Of a stretch of DNA of 64,000 bases, positions 1 to 8,659 are shown piece after piece. The stretch lies in contig NZ_JALJFG010000024.1 in NCBI RefSeq assembly GCF_023242475.1, positions 30,043 to 94,042 of the forward strand, given 5' to 3'. Made by a program: the position numbers and the translations under genes. The DNA is from Pseudomonas sp. MWU15-20650 (GTDB lineage: Bacteria; Pseudomonadota; Gammaproteobacteria; Pseudomonadales; Pseudomonadaceae). The stretch's first letter is position 1. Every line of letters starts with the position of its first letter. The notes beneath the pieces were generated by a model that saw nothing but the letters and a program-made list of their open reading frames with translations, searched no databases and was not told the DNA's origin.

Positions 1-1
1 G

Positions 2-682
2 CGCACGGTGCCGGCTGGCAGCTTAACCAGCGTTGACCAAGCCATCGGGCGCATGCCATGGCGCGCACTGCGCGCCGGTACCTGGCTCAATGACGAAAGC
101 TTCACTGCCGGCGGCCCGTTGGCCCGCATGATTCGACCGGATGAACGCGCCCTGGCCGTCGCCGTCGATGAGGTGATTGGCGCGGCCGGCCAGCTTAGCC
201 CCGGCGACTATGTGGACGTGCTGCTGTACCTGCGCCAGGACGCCACCAACCTCGAGCAATCGGCCCAAGTGGTGATTCCCGCCATCCGCTTGCTCAGCGT
301 CGGCGATCAAATGGGCCTGACCAACGACGGTACTCCCGCGTCCCCTCCGGCCATGACGGCTGAAGAAAAAGCCCAACGCCACGCCCCCTCTCGCACCGTC
401 GTACTGGCCGTGCCCGAGCCACTGTTGAGCCGACTGATGCTTGCCTCCCAGGCAGGCACCTTGCGCCTGGCCGTGCGCAGCGCCGACGAACGCTTGTTGA
501 GCCACTACTGGGCCGGCGAAAGCGACGCGCCGGGCAAGCTGCAAAGCACCAACCGCGACCTCTACCAGTTCACCCAGCTGGCCTTCGCCCACGCCCCGAA
601 AAAGGTGGCCCAGAGCAACCCGCGCCGTTCCGGTGTCGAGGTGATCCGGGGCAATCAAGCAACCCAACAGACGCCCGACTGA
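2..682 (+). CDS. rcpC: Flp pilus assembly protein RcpC/CpaB (5' end cut by window)
   Basis: Periplasmic/inner-membrane subunit of the Flp (Tad, type IVb) pilus machine, thought to act with the secretin RcpA. The reading frame is open from the first base, so the N-terminus, with its expected signal anchor, lies outside the window. What remains is about 225 residues matching the central and C-terminal part of the CpaB/RcpC family, including the VDEVIGAAGQLSPGDYVDVL stretch typical of the SAF-like domain and an RTVVLAVPEPLLSRLMLAS segment. It is first in a tight forward run: 15 bases separate its stop from rcpA. Identity rests on this family pattern plus the neighbouring tad genes. The GTG at base 8 is internal and is not the real start. 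Confidence 0.85.
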   Translation, partial: RTVPAGSLTSVDQAIGRMPWRALRAGTWLNDESFTAGGPLARMIRPDERALAVAVDEVIGAAGQLSPGDYVDVLLYLRQDATNLEQSAQVVIPAIRLLSVGDQMGLTNDGTPASPPAMTAEEKAQRHAPSRTVVLAVPEPLLSRLMLASQAGTLRLAVRSADERLLSHYWAGESDAPGKLQSTNRDLYQFTQLAFAHAPKKVAQSNPRRSGVEVIRGNQATQQTPD

Positions 683-697
683 ACAAGGATACTGTGC

Positions 698-1927
698 ATG
701 AGCCGACGTTTAGTACCGGTGTTCACGCTGAAAATCGCCTGTGCCCTGATGCTGTCGAACGTGTCTGTGGGCCTGGCCGTGGCCGCCCCTGGCAATTGCG
801 GCAGCCTGGGCCAACTGCCTGCCGCACTCTCGGTAGGCGAGGGCTTGCAACAGGAATTGCAATCGCCGGTCGCGATTACACGCCTGGCCATCGGCGACCC
901 GAAAATCGCCGATGTCCACCTCAATGGCGACCGTGGTTTTCTGCTGACCGGTGTCGCCTCCGGCACCACCAGCCTGATGGTCTGGACCGCCTGTTCCACT
1001 ACACCTCGCCAGAGCATGGTGTTCGTCAAAGGCAAGGCAACATCAGCTCTCACCAGCCTCGCGCTTTCGCCTTCCGACGATCCGACGCTGCCCAGCCAGG
1101 TGCAGACCGACATTCGTTTTGTCGAGGTCAGCCGCACCAAGCTCAAGGAAGCCAGCACGTCGATCTTCGGACGCGGTGGCAACTTCCTGTTTGGCAGCCC
1201 CAGCACTGTGTCGAATCCGGTGAGTACGCCCTTTCGCGGGAACCTCCCGGTCAACGGCGACACCTTCAATATCGGCTTCGGCGGCGGGCGTGTCTCGGCG
1301 ATGATCAACGCCCTGGAAAGCAGCGGCTTTGCCTACACCCTGGCACGCCCAAGCCTGGTGGCCATGAGCGGTCAGAGCGCGACATTCCTGGCTGGCGGCG
1401 AGGTGCCGATCCCGGTGCCCAGCAGTGGCAGCAACAGCATCTCCATCGAGTACAAGGAGTTCGGGATTCGCCTGACCCTGACCCCCACCGTGATCGACCA
1501 CAATCGCATTTCCCTCAAAGTGGCACCGGAAGTCAGCCAGTTGGACTACACCAACGCCGTGATCATTCAAAACATCACGGTGCCGGCCCTGACTGTTCGC
1601 CGTACCGACACCAGCGTCTCCCTGGCCGACGGTGAAAGCTTCGTGATCAGCGGCCTGATCAGCAGCACCAATAACACCAACATCAGCAAGTTTCCGGGCC
1701 TGGGTGACATCCCGATCCTGGGCGCGTTCTTTCGCGACTCCTCCGTCAACCGTCAGGACAAAGAACTGTTGATGATCGTCACGCCGCACCTGGTACAACC
1801 GTTGGCGGCCAATGCCCAACTGCCGTCCCTGCCGGGCGAGAAGCTGCGTAACTACGACCCCAACTGGTACCGCCTATACTTCCTGGAAAATGGCAATTTC
1901 GACCGACTCAATGGGTTGTCCCAATGA
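698..1927 (+). CDS. rcpA: Type IVb pilus secretin RcpA/CpaC
   Basis: Outer-membrane secretin that forms the channel for the Flp pilus. The protein has 409 residues, starting with a Sec signal peptide of about 30 residues. A pilus-formation N-terminal domain follows (about 40-110, with the LAIGDPKIADVHL and GVASGTTSLMVW pattern). The C-terminal secretin domain (about 210-375) shows the VPIPVPSSGSNSISIEYKEF motif and the family hallmark FPGLGDIPILGAFFR near the end. An AAGGA ribosome site at 685-689 supports the ATG at 698. The stop overlaps the start of tadZ by four bases (ATGA), indicating translational coupling. It is shorter than some secretins, but that is usual for CpaC-type proteins. Confidence 0.93.
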   Translation: MSRRLVPVFTLKIACALMLSNVSVGLAVAAPGNCGSLGQLPAALSVGEGLQQELQSPVAITRLAIGDPKIADVHLNGDRGFLLTGVASGTTSLMVWTACSTTPRQSMVFVKGKATSALTSLALSPSDDPTLPSQVQTDIRFVEVSRTKLKEASTSIFGRGGNFLFGSPSTVSNPVSTPFRGNLPVNGDTFNIGFGGGRVSAMINALESSGFAYTLARPSLVAMSGQSATFLAGGEVPIPVPSSGSNSISIEYKEFGIRLTLTPTVIDHNRISLKVAPEVSQLDYTNAVIIQNITVPALTVRRTDTSVSLADGESFVISGLISSTNNTNISKFPGLGDIPILGAFFRDSSVNRQDKELLMIVTPHLVQPLAANAQLPSLPGEKLRNYDPNWYRLYFLENGNFDRLNGLSQ

Positions 1928-3117
1928 GCGATAGCCTGAGCCAGACGTTTCTGGCAATCACGCGTAACACCACCGACCTGGAATGGCTGCAGGGCGCGCT
2001 GGCACCGCTCGGCCAAGTGGTCAGCGCCGGCAGCGGCACCCTGGACGAGTTGCTGGCCCTGGTCGACGTGACCTTCTCCAACCTGGTCTTCATCGGCCTC
2101 GACCGCGAGCACGTGGTCGCCCAAAGTGCGCTGATCGAAGGCGCCCTGGAAGCCAAGCCGATGCTGGCCATCGTTGCCCTCGGCGACGGCATGGACAATC
2201 AACTGGTACTGAACGCAATGCGCGCCGGCGCCCGGGATTTTGTCGCCTACGGCTCACGCTCCAGCGAAGTGGCCGGGCTGGTGCGTCGCCTGAGCAAGCG
2301 CCTGCCCCCGGTCACCACCAACACCCAACTGGGTGGCCTCACCGTGTTGTACGGCACCCAAAGCAACGCCGACGGCGCGCTGTTGGCCAGCCATATGGCA
2401 CTGGTCGTACAAAAGAGCGGCCAACACACCCTGTTATTGGACCTGGGCTTACCCCGAGGTGACAGCCTGGCGCTGCTGGGGTTGGAAAGCTCATTCAATT
2501 TCGGCGACGCCTTGCGCCACCTCCGGCGGCTGGATACCACCTTGATCAACAGCGCCTTCACCTCGACTGAAGAGGGCCTGCGCATCCTCGCCTACGCCCC
2601 CAATGATGAGCCCCTGGAGCGCACCAGCGCCGCCGAGCTGTACATGTTGCTCAGCGCACTGCGCCAACACTTCCAGCACATTGTGGTGAACCTCACCGGC
2701 CAGCCGGACAGCGAAGCCCTGCGCACCTTTGTCAGCCACTGCGACAAGCTGTTGTGGTGCACGGATCAAAGCGTGCTGGACTGTCGTCGCAACCTTGCCG
2801 TGCTGAACCAATGGCGGGAAAAAGGCATGAAGCTGGAGCACGCCAAACTGTTGGTTGATCGCTATATCAAAAGCTGTGCGCCCGATGCCGAGGCCCTCAG
2901 CAGAAGCTTTGGCCTGGACGTGATTGCCGTGCTGCCATTGAGCCCGGAGGTACGCCTGAACGCTAAGAACCAGGGGCAAACCCTGTTCGCCGTGGCCCCG
3001 CGAGAACCCCTGACGCACGGCCTGAAAACCCTCGGCGAGCGCTTGGCAAAACGTTCGGAAAGCATTAAGGCACCCTCTGCCAACTGGCTTGAACGCCTGT
3101 TGAGAACCGGCAAATGA
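1924..3117 (+). CDS. tadZ: TadZ/CpaE pilus-localisation ATPase-like protein
   Basis: TadZ proteins are ParA/MinD-like and place the Tad secretion machine at its cell site. This 397-residue protein has an N-terminal receiver-like fold (about 1-125; IAVLGDGMDNQ-like surface, no obvious intact acidic phosphorylation pocket). The ParA-like domain starts near residue 135. In that domain the expected P-loop reads YGTQSNADGALLA, so the signature lysine of a KGGxGKT loop is missing. LLLDLGLPRGDSLALLG follows as the switch-like segment. The gene overlaps both rcpA and tadA by four bases. The missing lysine suggests weak or altered ATP use. Function is assigned from family and context. Confidence 0.9.
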   Translation: MSDSLSQTFLAITRNTTDLEWLQGALAPLGQVVSAGSGTLDELLALVDVTFSNLVFIGLDREHVVAQSALIEGALEAKPMLAIVALGDGMDNQLVLNAMRAGARDFVAYGSRSSEVAGLVRRLSKRLPPVTTNTQLGGLTVLYGTQSNADGALLASHMALVVQKSGQHTLLLDLGLPRGDSLALLGLESSFNFGDALRHLRRLDTTLINSAFTSTEEGLRILAYAPNDEPLERTSAAELYMLLSALRQHFQHIVVNLTGQPDSEALRTFVSHCDKLLWCTDQSVLDCRRNLAVLNQWREKGMKLEHAKLLVDRYIKSCAPDAEALSRSFGLDVIAVLPLSPEVRLNAKNQGQTLFAVAPREPLTHGLKTLGERLAKRSESIKAPSANWLERLLRTGK

Positions 3118-4382
3118 ACAGCGACAAACTCTTCGGTGCCCCAGCGCGCGGCCTCGGTGGCAACACCGATCACGACGGCCTGAAGCTGGTGCTGCATCGT
3201 TACATCATCGACGCCATCGAAGAGTCCGGGAAGAACCTGCTGGAAGGCTCACGCCAGCTGTTGGCGCAATTTGTCATCGACAAGGTGGCCGAATACATCA
3301 ACCGCATGCACCTGGCGATTTCCCGTTATGAGATGGAGCGCCTGGCCGAAGAAATCGTCGACGAACTGACCGGCTTCGGCCCACTCGAAGTGCTACTGCG
3401 CGACCCCTCCGTGACGGAGATCCTGGTCAACGGCCCGCACCGGGTATTCATCGAACGTGACGGCCTACTGCACCAGAGTGACCTGCGCTTTATCGACGCC
3501 CATCATGTAGAGCGCGTGATGCAGCGCATTCTTGCGCCCCTGGGGCGGCGTCTGGATGAGTCCTCGCCGATGGTCGATGCGCGCTTGCCCGACGGCAGCC
3601 GGGTCAACGCGATCATCCCGCCGATCGCCCTGGACGGGCCATGCCTGTCGATCCGTAAATTTCGCAAGGACATGCTCAAGAGCAGCGACCTGGTGGCCAT
3701 GCAGACCATCGACCAGAACATCTTCGATTTTTTCCAGGAAGCCGTGGGCAAGCGCTGCAACATCCTGATCAGCGGCGGTACCGGCACCGGTAAAACCACG
3801 CTGCTGAACATCCTCAGCCAATTGATCAACCCCCATGAGCGCCTCGTCACCATCGAAGACGTGGCCGAACTGCAACTGGGGCACCCCCACGTAGTACGCC
3901 TGGAAACCCGCCCGCCGAACGCCGAGGGCCACGGCGAGGTCAAGGCCAGCGACCTGATCCGCAACGCCCTGCGGATGCGCCCCGACCGCATCATTCTCGG
4001 CGAGATCCGCGGCGTCGAAGTGCTCGATGTGCTGACCGCCATGAACACCGGCCACGACGGTTCCATGAGTACCGTGCACGCCAACAACGCCGCCGACGCC
4101 CTGCTGCGCCTGGAGACCCTGGTGGGTTTGACGGGCCGCGTGGTGGCGGAAAAAACCCTGCGGCAAATGATCTGCGCAGCGCTGGATGTGGTGATCCAAC
4201 TGACCCGCCTGCCGGATGGTCGTCGTTGCGTCAGCGAAGTGGTCGAGGTGGTGGGCATCCGTGAAGACGTGTACGTGACCAATACCCTGTTTCGCCATGA
4301 CCGGCGCACCGGCTTCGGCTTCCTGCGCGAGGCGGTCAACCCTGCCGGCGAAAAACTGCGCCGCGAACCGGCATTGCCTTGA
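3114..4382 (+). CDS. tadA: Tad pilus assembly ATPase TadA/CpaF
   Basis: Cytoplasmic hexameric secretion ATPase (GspE/VirB11 superfamily) that powers assembly, and possibly retraction, of Flp pili. The protein has 422 residues. The N-terminal domain carries the CpaF signature FGPLEVLLRDPSVTEILVNG (about 90-110). The Walker A loop GGTGTGKTT is at residues 221-229, the Asp box and TIEDVAELQL follow near 245-255, Walker B is around RPDRIILGEIRG (about 290-300), and the His box STVHANNAADALLRLE is near 320. All key catalytic motifs look intact. It overlaps tadZ by four bases and is followed after 13 bases by tadB. Confidence 0.96.
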   Translation: MNSDKLFGAPARGLGGNTDHDGLKLVLHRYIIDAIEESGKNLLEGSRQLLAQFVIDKVAEYINRMHLAISRYEMERLAEEIVDELTGFGPLEVLLRDPSVTEILVNGPHRVFIERDGLLHQSDLRFIDAHHVERVMQRILAPLGRRLDESSPMVDARLPDGSRVNAIIPPIALDGPCLSIRKFRKDMLKSSDLVAMQTIDQNIFDFFQEAVGKRCNILISGGTGTGKTTLLNILSQLINPHERLVTIEDVAELQLGHPHVVRLETRPPNAEGHGEVKASDLIRNALRMRPDRIILGEIRGVEVLDVLTAMNTGHDGSMSTVHANNAADALLRLETLVGLTGRVVAEKTLRQMICAALDVVIQLTRLPDGRRCVSEVVEVVGIREDVYVTNTLFRHDRRTGFGFLREAVNPAGEKLRREPALP

Positions 4383-4395
4383 AGGGGGCGCAACC

Positions 4396-5277
4396 ATGAC
4401 TGGGGCCATCCTGCTGTTCATCTGCGTGATCCTCATCGGCCTGTCGATTCGGTCCTTTCAAAACGGCATGCGTCGCGCCCAGACCGAACGCGTGCTGGGC
4501 CGGCTCGCCGAAGGCCAGCCGCAGCTCACCGAAGAGGGTGGCCAATGGAACGGCGTGGAACGGATGTTCCTGCGCGCAGGCTTGGGCAAGCCCAGCGACA
4601 GCCTGGGCCTGTGGCTGGCGATATGGGGCCTGGGCGCGGTGCTGGGGTTGTTGGCTGCCGGCTGGGGTGGCCTGCTGGTGATGCTGGTCGTGCCGCCGTT
4701 GCTGCTGCGCCTGTACATCGCCTGGCGCTACCAACGGCGTATCAAGCGCATGATCGAACAACTGCCGCAATTGCTCGACCACACTGTGCGCAGCCTCAAG
4801 GCCGGGCGTACGCTGGCGGATGCGGTCATGGGCGGCATTGAAGTGACCGAAGACCCGCTCAAACATGCCATGGGCCGGATTCAACGCAACGTCCAGTTGG
4901 GTATCAGCCTGCCGGAATCCACCCACGACTTCGCCGAGTTCTACGAGCGCGACGAGTTTCGCCTGTTCGCCTTAGGGTTGAAGGTCAACCACCGCTATGG
5001 CGGCAACGCCAGCGAACTGCTGGAAAACCTGATCAAGATGATCCGCGAGCGCGAGCAGGCTGGCCGCCAACTACGCGCCTTGACCGGCGAGACCCGGGTG
5101 ACGGCCTATGTCCTCACGGCCCTGCCGATTTCAATGGTGGGCTACTTCCTGGCGGTCAACCCCGCGTACCTGATGACCATGTGGAACGACGGCACCGGCC
5201 GCATGCTGTTGTTCGTGGCCCTGGGCATGCAGGTGCTGGGCTGCTTCACCTTGTGGCGTATGTTGCGGAGCGTGTGA
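4396..5277 (+). CDS. tadB: Tad inner-membrane platform protein TadB
   Basis: One of two type II secretion F-domain membrane proteins that form the inner-membrane platform of the Flp pilus. The 293-residue protein begins with a hydrophobic helix (TGAILLFICVILIGLSI), has a second membrane region at about 75-105, a cytoplasmic T2SSF helical domain with the LPQLLDHTVRSLKAGRTLA motif (about 120-240), and two membrane helices at the C-terminus. ATG 4396 is chosen because GAAGGGGGC lies just upstream and because it leaves TadA undisturbed; a longer open frame into tadA has no support. Only one base separates its stop from tadC. Confidence 0.93.
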   Translation: MTGAILLFICVILIGLSIRSFQNGMRRAQTERVLGRLAEGQPQLTEEGGQWNGVERMFLRAGLGKPSDSLGLWLAIWGLGAVLGLLAAGWGGLLVMLVVPPLLLRLYIAWRYQRRIKRMIEQLPQLLDHTVRSLKAGRTLADAVMGGIEVTEDPLKHAMGRIQRNVQLGISLPESTHDFAEFYERDEFRLFALGLKVNHRYGGNASELLENLIKMIREREQAGRQLRALTGETRVTAYVLTALPISMVGYFLAVNPAYLMTMWNDGTGRMLLFVALGMQVLGCFTLWRMLRSV

Positions 5278-5278
5278 G

Positions 5279-6172
5279 ATGGCGATTTCACTACTGATCA
5301 GCGCGATATTGTTCCTGGCTGCACTGATGCTGGTGCTGGCCAACCTGATGAAACACCGGCGCGGCCAGCGCCTGGTTGCCCAACGTTTGCAGGGCCAGAT
5401 GGGTGACGAACACAAGTTCGGCACGCTGATGCAGCAACTGGGCAACAGCCAGCTCGCGCAACGTTCGGTCAGCCTGGACAACGAAACCCAGACCCTGCTC
5501 AACCGCGTCGGCTGGCGCAAATCCAGCCAGCGCTCGATGTTCGCCGCCTTCCAGATCGGCACCCCCTTGGTGCTGCTGGCCCTTGCCATCGTGACCCAGC
5601 AGTTGCTGTTTACCAAGGTGGCCTCACCGTGGCTGGTGCCCCTGATCGCCCTGGGCATTGGTTACCTGCTGCCCAAGCGCATCCTTGCCGGCGTCGCCAA
5701 AAGCCGGCAGCAACGCATCTCCCAGGAGGTCTCGACCTTCATTCCGCTGCTGCGCATCCTGTTCGAATCCGGCATGGCCGTTGAACAAGCACTGCGTGTG
5801 CTGAGTGTCGAGGCGCAGCGCCTGCTGCCGGCCTTGACCCACGAACTGCGCCTGATCCTGACCCGGGTCGACTCCGGCCTGGATCTGAGCGAAGAACTGG
5901 GCAAGACCGCCAGGTTGCTGGCCGTGGATGAATTCACCGACACCGGCACCATCCTCCAGCAACTGGTCCACCAAGGCGGCGGCGCGATGAAATCGTTGCT
6001 GGCCCTCAAGCAACTGCTCGACGACCGTCGCCTGACGCGGGTGCAGGAGTTCGTTTCGAAAATGTCGGCGAAGATGTCGGTGGTGATGATGGTGTTTTTG
6101 TTTCCCGCCTTGCTGATCGTGCTCGGGGGGCCGGCGTTCATCGGCATCTCCCGGGCGTTGAGTCACTTATAA
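5279..6172 (+). CDS. tadC: Tad inner-membrane platform protein TadC
   Basis: Second T2SSF-domain platform protein of the Flp pilus, partner of TadB. It has 297 residues: an N-terminal membrane helix (residues 4-24), a pair of helices around 85-130, the F-domain (about 145-260; FIPLLRILFESGMAVEQALR is the recognisable core), and a C-terminal helix ending the protein. Paralogy to TadB and the invariant tadA-tadB-tadC order make the assignment secure. The stop is followed within 10 bases by tadD, with a ribosome site (AAGGAG) at 6171-6176. Confidence 0.93.
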   Translation: MAISLLISAILFLAALMLVLANLMKHRRGQRLVAQRLQGQMGDEHKFGTLMQQLGNSQLAQRSVSLDNETQTLLNRVGWRKSSQRSMFAAFQIGTPLVLLALAIVTQQLLFTKVASPWLVPLIALGIGYLLPKRILAGVAKSRQQRISQEVSTFIPLLRILFESGMAVEQALRVLSVEAQRLLPALTHELRLILTRVDSGLDLSEELGKTARLLAVDEFTDTGTILQQLVHQGGGAMKSLLALKQLLDDRRLTRVQEFVSKMSAKMSVVMMVFLFPALLIVLGGPAFIGISRALSHL

Positions 6173-6182
6173 GGAGCGCCCG

Positions 6183-6917
6183 ATGAAAGCCTTGATAGCC
6201 GGTTTGAGCCTATTGCTGCTCGGTGGCTGTGCCACCAACGGCCAACCCCCATGGGGCGCCCTGACGGCCACCGGCAGTTGCCCCAAGCCCGGCGCCGACC
6301 AGGAATTGTCGTTGAACCTGGCCGATGAAATGGCCAACGACGGCAAGCTACACGCCAGCCTGGCCAACCTGCAGGGTTTGCCGGCCAACTTGCCCCAGGT
6401 GCGCCTGCGCCAGGCCAAGGCTTACCGTTTGCTGGGACGCAGCGAGGCAGAACCGTTGTATCGCAGCCTGATCGGCACCTGCATGGCCGCCGAAGGCGAA
6501 CACGGCCTGGGCCAACTGGCCTCGGCCAAGGGCGAAAACGGCCAAGCCATGGCCCACTTGCAACGCGCGGCACGCCTGGCGCCCACCGACGAGAAAATTC
6601 GCAACGACCTGGGCGTGGTGTACCTCAACCAGTTGCGCGTGGAAGACGCTCGCTTTGAATTCATCACCGCCATGGAGCTCAAGCAGAGCGACCCGCTGGC
6701 GGCGATCAATCTGGTGACGCTGCTGATTTATCAGGACAACTGGAAGCAGGCCGCACAACTGGTCAGCCAGATGGGCCTGAACCCCGACCAGGTCACCGAG
6801 GCGCAGGCCCGGGCAGAGAAACTCAAAGGCTCAAGCGCCCCCGTCGCCAAGGCAGAGGCCAGTGCCAAGAATCAGGTCGCCACGGTCAGTGATGCGCCCA
6901 GCAACCCGAGGAATTGA
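6183..6917 (+). CDS. tadD: TadD, tetratricopeptide-repeat lipoprotein of the Flp pilus
   Basis: TPR lipoprotein thought to act as pilotin or assembly factor for the secretin. The 244-residue protein starts with a lipoprotein signal whose lipobox LLGGC places the lipidated cysteine at residue 16. Residues about 50-200 show degenerate TPR helices, such as HGLGQLASAKGENGQAMAHL and NDLGVVYLNQLRVEDARFEF. The C-terminal 40 residues are Ala/Ser/Lys rich and probably disordered. AAGGAG is correctly spaced from the ATG. The stop overlaps the region of the next small gene, implying coupled translation. Confidence 0.9.
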   Translation: MKALIAGLSLLLLGGCATNGQPPWGALTATGSCPKPGADQELSLNLADEMANDGKLHASLANLQGLPANLPQVRLRQAKAYRLLGRSEAEPLYRSLIGTCMAAEGEHGLGQLASAKGENGQAMAHLQRAARLAPTDEKIRNDLGVVYLNQLRVEDARFEFITAMELKQSDPLAAINLVTLLIYQDNWKQAAQLVSQMGLNPDQVTEAQARAEKLKGSSAPVAKAEASAKNQVATVSDAPSNPRN

Positions 6918-6919
6918 TG

Positions 6920-7189
6920 ATGAAAGTGCCTTGTCTCACCTGCCTGGCAATACTGGCCTTGCCCATGAGCGTCATGGCCATCGAACCCGGTCCCTCATCT
7001 GCACAGCAGGCCGCCACCGAGAACTGGCTGACGTTGCAGTCCAGTGGGAGAGTGGCCTCGACCACCCCCCAGAAAGCCTCCGCCGCCGAACGCGATCAAG
7101 CCGCCCAGCGCTTGCTGGAAAGCTACAAGCATCCGATCCCGGAGTATTTCGATCAAAAGGCGGGTGGGCAAACCGGCGGCAAGAACTAG
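6920..7189 (+). CDS. Small secreted DUF3613 protein of the Tad locus
   Basis: Predicted periplasmic protein of 89 residues with a cleavable signal (about residues 1-20, ending near SVMA). The mature part is short and hydrophilic. The conserved core QRLLESYKHPIPEYFDQ near the C-terminus is what I associate with the DUF3613 family, found mainly beside tadD in Pseudomonas and relatives. No catalytic motif is visible; a role in pilus assembly is inferred from position only. TTG 6914 and ATG 6917 are also in frame. ATG 6920 is preferred because GAGGAA at 6908-6913 is best spaced for it. The gene ends 15 bases before the convergent pprB stop. Confidence 0.75.
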   Translation: MKVPCLTCLAILALPMSVMAIEPGPSSAQQAATENWLTLQSSGRVASTTPQKASAAERDQAAQRLLESYKHPIPEYFDQKAGGQTGGKN

Positions 7190-7204
7190 CTGCCGGTTGG
7201 GGCT

Positions 7205-8008
7205 TCAGTGGGCCGTTACCCGCTGGCGCATCGCCGAGTTATTGGGCGACAGCGCCAGCGCCAACTGCGTGCGGTTATGCATGTGGGTCAAGCGCAGCAC
7301 CTGGGACACATACAGCTTGACGGTGTTCTCGGTGATACCCAGTTCACAGGCAATCTGATAGTTGGTTTGCCCCTTCCCTACCAGCCGGGCAACGTCCAAT
7401 TGGCGCGGTGACAGTGGGTTGAAGATTGCCGGGATTTCCACCGGCCCACCCTCCTCGGTCGCCACGTCTTCGCCCGTCGGCCCTGGCGGGCTGCGGCGCA
7501 CCTTGTCGAGGTCCTGATACAGATCGTTGATCGACTCGGAAAGAAATTGCAGCTTCTGGTTCAAGTTCCCCAGTTGCAGCTCCTTCTTGCGTTCCTGCAA
7601 CGCTGCTTCCTGGCGCTGCAAGCCTTCGAGCAACTCGTCCAGGTTGATGGGTTTCTGATAGTAATCCGCGATCCCGGCACGCAGGGCCTTGATCACGTCC
7701 TGCTTGTCAGCGCGGCCAGTCAACATGATCGCCTCGAAAATCCGGTGCTTGCCGGCAACCTTTTGCAAGGTCTGCACTAACTCGATGCCATCCATGTCGG
7801 GCATATGCAGGTCACACAACACCAGGCCGATCTCGGCGTCTTCGCTGAAACGCTTCACGGCCTGCGGGCTGGATTCACACGGGACACAGCGGAACCCGCT
7901 GCTTTCAAGAAATTCACAGAGCTCTTCTACGATCAAAGGTTGATCGTCGACCACGAGCACTTTTACTGCAGAGTTAAACTTGTTCACGCGCGACTCCATG
8001 CCTTGCAA
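7205..8008 (-). CDS. pprB: Response regulator PprB (receiver plus LuxR-type helix-turn-helix)
   Basis: Transcription factor of the PprAB two-component system, which in P. aeruginosa activates tad/flp pili, BapA adhesin and CupE fimbriae. The 267-residue protein has a receiver domain (about 15-135) with acidic pair D21/D22, predicted phosphorylation site D66 in LVLCDLHMP and a conserved lysine in YYQKPI. A coiled linker (about 140-170) follows, then a LuxR-type HTH (about 203-260; LSPRQLDVARLVGKGQTNYQ). It lies between tad genes and close to the cognate kinase gene pprA. The start is either ATG 8008 or ATG 7999; neither has a strong ribosome site. The upstream 105 bases are AT-rich and probably hold its promoter. 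Confidence 0.9.
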   Translation of the reverse strand: MQGMESRVNKFNSAVKVLVVDDQPLIVEELCEFLESSGFRCVPCESSPQAVKRFSEDAEIGLVLCDLHMPDMDGIELVQTLQKVAGKHRIFEAIMLTGRADKQDVIKALRAGIADYYQKPINLDELLEGLQRQEAALQERKKELQLGNLNQKLQFLSESINDLYQDLDKVRRSPPGPTGEDVATEEGGPVEIPAIFNPLSPRQLDVARLVGKGQTNYQIACELGITENTVKLYVSQVLRLTHMHNRTQLALALSPNNSAMRQRVTAH

Positions 8009-8113
8009 GCCAAAAGATTGACCGATCCTTAACGACGAATTTTCCTACATAACTGTGTATTAAACGTAGACGTACTTTCCGACTATGTACATAGCGTTAA
8101 TACCCGATGACGA

Positions 8114-8587
8114 CTAATGGATCCAAAACCAGAAAACGGCGAAACCCAAGAGCAAAAACGGCGCGAAGGGGAGTTTTCTTGACGGGTCCGGCGCCAGGTA
8201 GCCCATGTGGTGTTTAAGCCCTTGACTCATAAGCGGCCAAAGCCTTGGCACAACCAGAAGCCAGAGTAAATTGGCTATCGCAGCCCCCACAAACGACCCC
8301 AGCAGGTAATCGGCATTGGAGGCCAGCGCAAAGGCCCCGAGCAACTTGACGTCCCCAGCCCCCAGGCGGCCCAAGGCGTAGCCGGGCAAGGTCAGCAACA
8401 GCGCCAGAACAAACGCCCAGGCCCCCTGCCCGAAGGAAGCGCCGAGCCAGGTGCTACCCGTCCATAGCAGGTAGATCAACGCCAACAGGGCCGCCCCCAG
8501 CGTCAGGCGATTGGCGAGCAAGCGCTGCCGAACGTCTTGCACCGCACACAGCCCCAACCACAACAGCACCACCGCACCCTGGATCAC
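8114..8587 (-). CDS. fppA: Flp prepilin peptidase (FppA/TadV/CpaA)
   Basis: Inner-membrane aspartic protease of peptidase family A24A that removes the leader of Flp prepilin and the TadE/TadF pseudopilins. The protein has 157 residues with about five or six hydrophobic helices. It lacks the N-terminal methyltransferase domain of PilD, as is normal for TadV/CpaA. The two catalytic aspartates are visible: D18 in CAVQDVRQRL and the one in the GDVKLLGAF motif. Translation apparently starts at GTG 8587, preceded on the minus strand by an AAGGGA ribosome site. It is divergent from the tadE-like gene across only 70 bases, so the two promoters must overlap. Confidence 0.88.
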   Translation of the reverse strand: MIQGAVVLLWLGLCAVQDVRQRLLANRLTLGAALLALIYLLWTGSTWLGASFGQGAWAFVLALLLTLPGYALGRLGAGDVKLLGAFALASNADYLLGSFVGAAIANLLWLLVVPRLWPLMSQGLKHHMGYLAPDPSRKLPFAPFLLLGFAVFWFWIH

Positions 8588-8659
8588 GTAAAAAACATCC
8601 CTTTTTGCCGATTGATTCTATGCTGATATCAAGTAGTAGCCGTCAGGGTAGACGCGGTG

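Noticed and set aside
694..1635. 313-residue frame overlapping rcpA on the same strand
   Set aside because: Out-of-frame shadow rich in Arg/Pro/Gln; rcpA in the adjacent frame has a signal peptide and secretin motifs.
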